From Candidatus Saccharimonadota bacterium (lineage in GTDB: Bacteria > Patescibacteriota > Saccharimonadia > Saccharimonadales > Saccharimonadaceae): a stretch of 64,000 nt of DNA. Both the position numbers and the translations under genes were made by a program. This document shows positions 59,817-64,000 of this stretch, piece by piece. Numbering within the stretch: position 1 is the stretch's first letter; the number at the start of each line of letters is the position of its first letter. The stretch covers positions 1 through 64,000 of the forward strand of contig JAFRHO010000013.1 of assembly GCA_017433245.1 (NCBI GenBank). Reading direction: 5' to 3'. The notes under the pieces are model-generated. The model saw nothing but the letters and a program-made list of their open reading frames with translations. It searched no databases and was not told the origin of the DNA.

Positions 59817-60932
59817 TTAGTCGCTGACGTCGATATCTAAAGTGATGTGGAGTTCGTAATCTGGGTATTTGGTGTGGATTTCGTCGTAGATGTGTTGGTA
59901 AAGTTCTTCGCGGTGCTCAACGGCGAAGTCGATGATAATGTCGAAACTGATGGTTTTATCGGTGTTGTTTAGATAAAAACCGTGCATCTCGAGGACACCT
60001 TTGTGTGAGAAGACGATAGATTTAATGTCTTGTTGGATTTTTTGGGTAGCTTTATCAGTAGTGTTGACGGAGTAGACGCCGATGGTGTGGAGGATGACAC
60101 CGTATTGTGCTAAGATATTTTGAGAGATGCGGCGGGAGATTTGGTCGAGTTCGGCGACGGTGAGGGTGTCTCGGACTTCGATGTGGATGGAACCTAAGTA
60201 TTTGTCTGGGCCGTAGTCGTTTAGAACGAGGTCGAAGGCACCTTCAACGTCGGGGTCTTTCATAACGGTTTTTTTAATTTTCTTGGTGAGGGTGCTTTCG
60301 GCGCGGGTGCCGAGGATGTTGTCGACGGAAGATTTGATGAGATCGATGCCGGTTTTGATGATGTAGAGGGAGACGAGGATACCGACGTAGGCTTCGAGGT
60401 CGATTTGCCAGATTATGTAGATAATGGTGGAGGCGAGGACAGAGATGGAGAGGAGACCGTCATTAAAAGCATCGGTGCCGCTTGCGACGAGGGAGTCGGA
60501 GTGGACTTTCTTGCCGGTGTTTTTGACGAAGAGGCCGAGGGCGAATTTGATGATGATGCCGGCGACGAGGATGACGATGGTGACGGTGCCGTATTCGGGG
60601 ATTTCTGGGTTGATAAGTTTTTTGATGGATTCGATGAGGGCGGTGATGCCAGCGTAGAGAACTATGGCGGAGACGACGAGCGAGGTGACGTATTCGATAC
60701 GGCCGTGGCCGAAGGGGTGGTTGCGATCGGGGGCTTTGCCGGCGAGTTTGGTGCCGATGATGGTGATAATGCTAGATAAGGCGTCGCTTAAGTTATTGAC
60801 GGCGTCGGTGATGATGGCGATAGAATTAGACATGAAGCCAACTGTAGCCTTGAAACCGACGAGGACGAGGTTCGCTAAGATGCTGAGGATGCTGGTCTTT
60901 ATAACTGTGGATTCGCGCTTGGACTTTTTCAT
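59817..60932 (-). CDS. Cation diffusion facilitator transporter
   Basis: 371 residues. Six helices, with ITDAVNNLSDALSSI in helix 2, FGHGRIEYVTSLVVS in the family position, and HSDSLVASGTDAFND in helix 5 (metal-site His/Asp). The C-terminal cytoplasmic domain (DKYLGSIHIEVRDTLTVAEL, ELYQHIYDEIHTKYPDYELH) extends with a second similar block, so it is longer than minimal CDF proteins. Likely substrates are Zn, Mn or Fe ions. A TATAAT lies exactly 6 nt before the ATG. FNT lies 58 nt downstream on the same strand. Confidence 0.92.
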   Translation of the reverse strand: MKKSKRESTVIKTSILSILANLVLVGFKATVGFMSNSIAIITDAVNNLSDALSSIITIIGTKLAGKAPDRNHPFGHGRIEYVTSLVVSAIVLYAGITALIESIKKLINPEIPEYGTVTIVILVAGIIIKFALGLFVKNTGKKVHSDSLVASGTDAFNDGLLSISVLASTIIYIIWQIDLEAYVGILVSLYIIKTGIDLIKSSVDNILGTRAESTLTKKIKKTVMKDPDVEGAFDLVLNDYGPDKYLGSIHIEVRDTLTVAELDQISRRISQNILAQYGVILHTIGVYSVNTTDKATQKIQQDIKSIVFSHKGVLEMHGFYLNNTDKTISFDIIIDFAVEHREELYQHIYDEIHTKYPDYELHITLDIDVSD

Positions 60933-60938
60933 GAAATT

Positions 60939-60972
60939 ATTATATCATTTTTTACCATGAATCCTTTATAAT
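60939..60972. promoter_or_regulatory. Divergent leaderless promoters, CDF / AlkD-like
   Basis: The minus-strand TATAAT (60944-60939) is 6 nt from the ATG at 60932. The plus-strand TATAAT (60967-60972) is 6 nt from the ATG at 60979. The starts are only 47 bp apart. Confidence 0.6.
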
Positions 60973-60978
60973 GTATGT

Positions 60979-61701
60979 ATGGATAAGATTCAGAATTATC
61001 AGGAGTTGAGGGGGAAATTGGCGAGTTTGGCGGATGATGAGTATCGGGAGTTTAGTATGAAGGGGATTCCGAGTGAGCGGCCGTTTATCGGGGTAAGGAT
61101 TCCACTGGTGCGGGAGGTAGTGAAGAGGGTGCCTGATGAGAGGATTACTGAGTTTTTGATGGTGGAGCCGGTGGCAATTGAGGAGGTGCTGGCGAGAGGG
61201 ATGCTGATTTGTAGATTGCCGTATGAGGAGATTGTGGTCTCACGTGACGAGCTTAAAAGTAAGTCGTGGTTTGATTCGCAAATTGATTATATTGATAATT
61301 GGTGCACTTGTGATATCTTTTGCTCGGGGGTGTGTCGGAAAATAGGAAGGCATAGGGAGGATTTTTTGGAACTCAAGGTGGATGGATTGCTTGATGCTGC
61401 GGACGAGTTTGCAGTGCGTGTGGGACTGGTGATGCTGAAAGGTGGATATGTAAATGAAGATTACCTCGCGGTGATTTTCGATCGAGTGGAAAGGTTGGTC
61501 AGTCGGAAAGAGTATTATGTGCGGATGGCAATAGCGTGGCTTATTGCGGAATGTTTTATTAAATATCCGGAGGTGACTTTGGGGTATTTGAAAATATCTG
61601 GACTTCCGAAATGGACGTTTAACAAAACGATTTCGAAGATTTGTGATTCGCATCGAGTGGATGAGGAAACAAAAGAAATGTTAAAGAAAATGAGGAGGTA
61701 A
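60979..61701 (+). CDS. DNA alkylation repair (AlkD-like) HEAT-repeat protein
   Basis: 240 residues, all-helical HEAT-like. Blocks include SMKGIPSERPFIGVRIPLVR (substrate-groove start), SWFDSQIDYIDNWCTCDIFC (Trp/Asp active-site region) and YYVRMAIAWLIAECFIKYP. AlkD-type enzymes remove bulky or positively charged alkylated bases by gripping the DNA backbone. The three ATG triplets near the promoter (60971, 60975, 60979) resolve to 60979 by the 6-nt rule and by frame. Confidence 0.88.
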   Translation: MDKIQNYQELRGKLASLADDEYREFSMKGIPSERPFIGVRIPLVREVVKRVPDERITEFLMVEPVAIEEVLARGMLICRLPYEEIVVSRDELKSKSWFDSQIDYIDNWCTCDIFCSGVCRKIGRHREDFLELKVDGLLDAADEFAVRVGLVMLKGGYVNEDYLAVIFDRVERLVSRKEYYVRMAIAWLIAECFIKYPEVTLGYLKISGLPKWTFNKTISKICDSHRVDEETKEMLKKMRR

Positions 61702-61707
61702 AATGAA

Positions 61708-62265
61708 ATGAAAATTGAATATTTGGGGCATGCGTGTTTTCGGATTGATGAGAGTCTGGTAATTGATCCATACAAGGATGGGTCGGTGCCGGGAGTAGAG
61801 CCGCTTAGAGTGACGGCGGCGAAAGTGATTTGTACGCATGGACATGCAGATCATAGTGGGGTGGAATGTGTGGAGTTGGTGGACGGTGAGTGTGATTTGG
61901 AGATTCGTGAGGTGGCGAGCTTTCATGATGATGCTGGCGGAAGGTTGAGAGGACCGAATACAATATTTGTAATTAGAAATTCTGACGGTGAAAAGTTGGT
62001 ACATCTCGGGGATTTGGGACATTTTCCGAACGATGAGCAGCTTGCGGCGATTTCGAATGCGGATTATTTGTTGATACCGGTGGGTGGGTATTATACGATT
62101 GATGCGGAAATGGCGGTGAAGATTTGTGAAGCGGCGCGGCCGAAGTGTATTATACCGATGCATTATCGGACGGCCACATCAGGGTATCCGGAACTTGCGA
62201 CGGTGGATGAATTTGTAAAACTGGCTGAGAATAAGGGAATGAGCGACCGGTTAATGGTTGTGTAA
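61708..62265 (+). CDS. MBL-fold metal-dependent hydrolase (UPF0173/YtkL-like)
   Basis: 185 residues. Beta-lactamase fold, with IEYLGHACFRID at the start, the metal motif THGHADHSG, LVHLGDLGH and IIPMHYRTA. The family has few proven substrates. It is small and lacks any N-terminal extension. GAGGAGGT ends 8 nt before the ATG and overlaps the AlkD-like stop, so both genes are probably co-transcribed. An out-of-frame ATG 5 nt upstream closes at once. Confidence 0.88.
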   Translation: MKIEYLGHACFRIDESLVIDPYKDGSVPGVEPLRVTAAKVICTHGHADHSGVECVELVDGECDLEIREVASFHDDAGGRLRGPNTIFVIRNSDGEKLVHLGDLGHFPNDEQLAAISNADYLLIPVGGYYTIDAEMAVKICEAARPKCIIPMHYRTATSGYPELATVDEFVKLAENKGMSDRLMVV

Positions 62266-62328
62266 AAAAAAGATTATTTGTGTTTGGTTTTTAGAGGTGG
62301 AACTCCTTGCGGTTTATGGTGCTTGTGC

Positions 62329-62334
62329 TATAAT
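62329..62334 (+). promoter_or_regulatory. Leaderless -10 box of the decayed surface-protein gene
   Basis: TATAAT lies exactly 6 nt before the ATG at 62341, so the promoter still looks intact although the gene is broken. Confidence 0.5.
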
Positions 62335-62340
62335 GGTAGT

Positions 62341-62920
62341 ATGCGAGTGTGGAGAGGTAAGATATTGTTATTGGTATCTGTTTTCTTTATGATTTTGATG
62401 GCTTGCACTGGCGCTAATGTTTGGGCTGAGGATGAGACGATTAGCATTTCAATTTCTGATGATTCGGTGGTGATGAATTTGATGCAGGGGGAGTTTGGCG
62501 AGGAAACGCAGACGATTGAAGCATGGACCTCGAATGAGGCTGGGTATACAGTCGGGATGAGAACAACGGGAACGAGTAGTGCGCTTATGAACGTGGTGGA
62601 TAATAGTTATACGATGTGTGATGGAGAGTAGTTGCTATTTCGGGAATGGAGATGATGGCAAAGGCGTGATGGAAGATCAGGAGTCTGTGGTGTCTGATAG
62701 TAGTGTAATGCTGAGGCCGAGTAATTTCTCGAAGCCTGGATACGGATTTGCTGGGTGGAATACAGCTATGGATGGATTAGGGACAAATTATGGGCTGAGT
62801 CAGACGATTACGGTCGGAGATTTGTCGGAGGAAGGGTTGCAGCTGTATGCTAACTGGGTGACGCCGGATGAGGTATGGAACAAGTGGGATGCGTTTGCGG
62901 TGAGATGTGTGGTGAAATAG
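62341..62920 (+). pseudogene. Frameshifted, internally deleted surface-protein gene
   Basis: The 5' part (62341-62631) encodes a signal peptide (LLLVSVFFMILMACTGANVW) and a beta-like start, then stops at TAG. The homologous continuation is in the +1 frame (about 62618-62920): YFGNGDDGKG and an InlB-type repeat, KPGYGFAGWNTAMDGLGTNY, GLQLYANWVTP. This jumps directly to WDAFAVRCVVK, the very end of an F. succinogenes-major domain whose body is missing. Compare the intact module order in the minus-strand gene at 63117. So both a frameshift and an internal deletion are present. Confidence 0.75.
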
Positions 62921-63079
62921 GTTGACGAGTAGCCATTTTGACGACGAATATTGTGTCCGAAATCCGAGGTTCAAGTGTTTTTTATAGTGCAAAGAATAGA
63001 ACCACTTATTTTTACAGAACGTAGTATTTTCTAATGATTATGGTTATAATGTGAGCCTTGTTTATGATTCACAAATATG

Positions 63080-63104
63080 AAAACTCGGCAAAACGTGGAG
63101 TTTT
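63080..63104 (-). terminator. Weak hairpin after the right-edge gene
   Basis: AAAACTC (63080-63086) and GAGTTTT (63098-63104), an 11-nt loop. Located 13 bases beyond the minus-strand stop at 63117. Short stem, so low confidence. Confidence 0.35.
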
Positions 63105-63116
63105 GTGGGGGCAGTG

Positions 63117-64000
63117 TTAATTGGTTTTGAGGAGGCAACGGACGGGTACTCCGGGCCATTCATACATTTCGTCATTTAAACTTGAGGATTGGTTGCTGTA
63201 AAAGAAAGAGGAGGTCCCGCCATAATCAGCAGTTGATGACCAATAGATTCCGCTTTTTCCTCTATCCACTAATCCTTTTCCCCAAATGGAGCCAGAATAA
63301 ACAAAGTTAGTTGGAAAAATTCTTAAATCACTATCGTCGTTCGTTTTTCCTTGGTTCACGACTAAATTTAATATGTCAAAATCTCCGCCAATGTTGCCAG
63401 TAGGTAAGCGCCAGTTCATTGGACAAATATCTCCTTCAGTATTGCCGGTGTAGGTGTATGTTCCGTTTCCTGCGGTAGCAGAATACCAATTGTAATAATT
63501 GCCATAAGCGTATATGTCGTCATTTGGTGAGTTGATAGTATTAAGATTTGTAGTATTGTTGGTTTCAAGCATAGATTGGTCTATGCAAGATGGGTCATCA
63601 TCGATACACCATGTTGTTGTATAATCTGTAGGTGTGGAAAGTGAATTAGAGGTATTTCCATCTGAATTGGTTAATGGCAGGTTAGGGTTATTGGTGTTGG
63701 CAGAGCTTAGGATAACTGGAGTAGTCACGTTGTTTACTGTATATTCGTTAGCCAATCTAAGATTCTCCACCATCCAACAATTGCCGTCGGCCAGTTTTGC
63801 AATAGTATAGACATTATTATCCCTATTATCCGTTAGGGCGGTTATTTGATTGGTAGTCATAGCAGAGCATTGCTCAGTAGTAAGGTTTTGAAGGTAGCCT
63901 GTAGATTCAACCCAATAAGCATAAAGTGTTAATCCGTCATCCCGGCCACTAAATTGTCCTGTCGTGAAGTGAATTGTCTCGTTGGGACCATAGATTTTTG
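63117..64000 (-). CDS. Surface protein: InlB-type repeat plus Fibrobacter-succinogenes-major domain (5' end outside window)
   Basis: The frame stays open to the right edge, so the ATG at 63860 is internal. The part upstream of it encodes the end of an InlB/Listeria-Bacteroides repeat (YGPNETIHF, DGLTLYAYWV). Then LTTEQCSAMTTNQI and the full C-terminal domain: DNRDNNVYTIAKLADGNCWM, CPMNWRLPTG, IYWSSTADYGG and PVRCLLKTN. It is about 294 residues in the window. It shows what the neighbouring pseudogene has lost. Confidence 0.85.
   Translation of the reverse strand, partial: KIYGPNETIHFTTGQFSGRDDGLTLYAYWVESTGYLQNLTTEQCSAMTTNQITALTDNRDNNVYTIAKLADGNCWMVENLRLANEYTVNNVTTPVILSSANTNNPNLPLTNSDGNTSNSLSTPTDYTTTWCIDDDPSCIDQSMLETNNTTNLNTINSPNDDIYAYGNYYNWYSATAGNGTYTYTGNTEGDICPMNWRLPTGNIGGDFDILNLVVNQGKTNDDSDLRIFPTNFVYSGSIWGKGLVDRGKSGIYWSSTADYGGTSSFFYSNQSSSLNDEMYEWPGVPVRCLLKTN

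Noticed and set aside
60405-60779. Acidic plus-strand frame inside the CDF gene
   Set aside because: Shadow of the transporter gene in another frame; Gly/Asp/Val repeats come from the complementary codons.
1-64000. UGA recoded as Gly
   Set aside because: Several clear genes end in TGA with ATGA overlaps and correct family lengths (14256-14259, 30597-30600, 19954-19956), so TGA is a stop.
1-64000. CRISPR array or cas genes
   Set aside because: No series of regularly spaced identical repeats and no cas-like protein was found. The repeats seen are coding low complexity.

Overview
The window looks like a chromosome segment of an ultra-small, host-associated Candidate Phyla Radiation bacterium, most likely a Saccharibacteria (TM7) relative. 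The reasons are the very short intergenic gaps, overlapping 3' ends, many leaderless promoters, a short YidC next to a Jag/KhpB protein, several surface proteins of the Fibrobacter succinogenes major paralogous domain type, and a large envelope and glycan repertoire. TGA is used as a stop (for example the ATGA gene junctions at 14256 and 30597), so the recoded UGA=Gly genetic code of Gracilibacteria/Absconditabacteria does not apply. The phylum call is inference; no rRNA gene is present to confirm it.

Layout. 1-3.4 kb: 3' part of a surface protein, then yidC and jag/khpB. 3.4-5.6 kb: an LCP cell-wall ligase divergent from a LexA-like DNA-binding protein. 5.6-9.6 kb: a CotH-like kinase, a small membrane protein and a three-trefoil ricin-B lectin protein. 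9.7-27.6 kb: a surface-glycan region with a GtrB-like glycosyltransferase, YfhO, four further glycosyltransferases, UDP-GlcNAc 2-epimerase, UDP-galactopyranose mutase, GalE, a GtrA-GT2 fusion, and a five-gene operon (ABC permease, ABC ATPase, LicD, TagD-like cytidylyltransferase, acyltransferase). 27.7-36.2 kb: uvrA, a TylF-like methyltransferase, a four-module cell-wall hydrolase and three membrane or surface proteins. 36.2-43.3 kb: murI, a divergent ackA, CIRCE-controlled groES-groEL, two small unknown proteins, tRNA-Ser(GCU), a first T4SS-type pilin, comF and hsp20. 43.3-54.0 kb: a membrane-fused spermidine-synthase-like protein, then a type IV secretion-like locus (pilin operon on the minus strand; a giant VirB6-like protein, PrgI, and VirB4 split into two genes on the plus strand). 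54.0-64 kb: a CIRCE-linked dnaJ, a second surface protein, rny, an FNT channel, a CDF transporter, an AlkD-like protein, an MBL-fold protein, a surface-protein pseudogene, and the 3' part of a fourth surface protein running off the right edge.

How it fits together (inference): precursor synthesis, glycosyltransfer, phospho-decoration, ABC export and LCP ligation would build a surface glycopolymer. The wall hydrolase, lectin protein and paralogous surface proteins would act at the interface with a host cell, and the pilin/VirB6/PrgI/VirB4 locus would form a secretion or DNA-transfer apparatus. First genes of transcription units repeatedly show a TATAAT-like box exactly 6 nt before the ATG (leaderless mRNA), while internal operon genes carry Shine-Dalgarno sequences. 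The plus strand appears G-rich even across minus-strand genes, apart from two surface-protein genes that look compositionally inverted.
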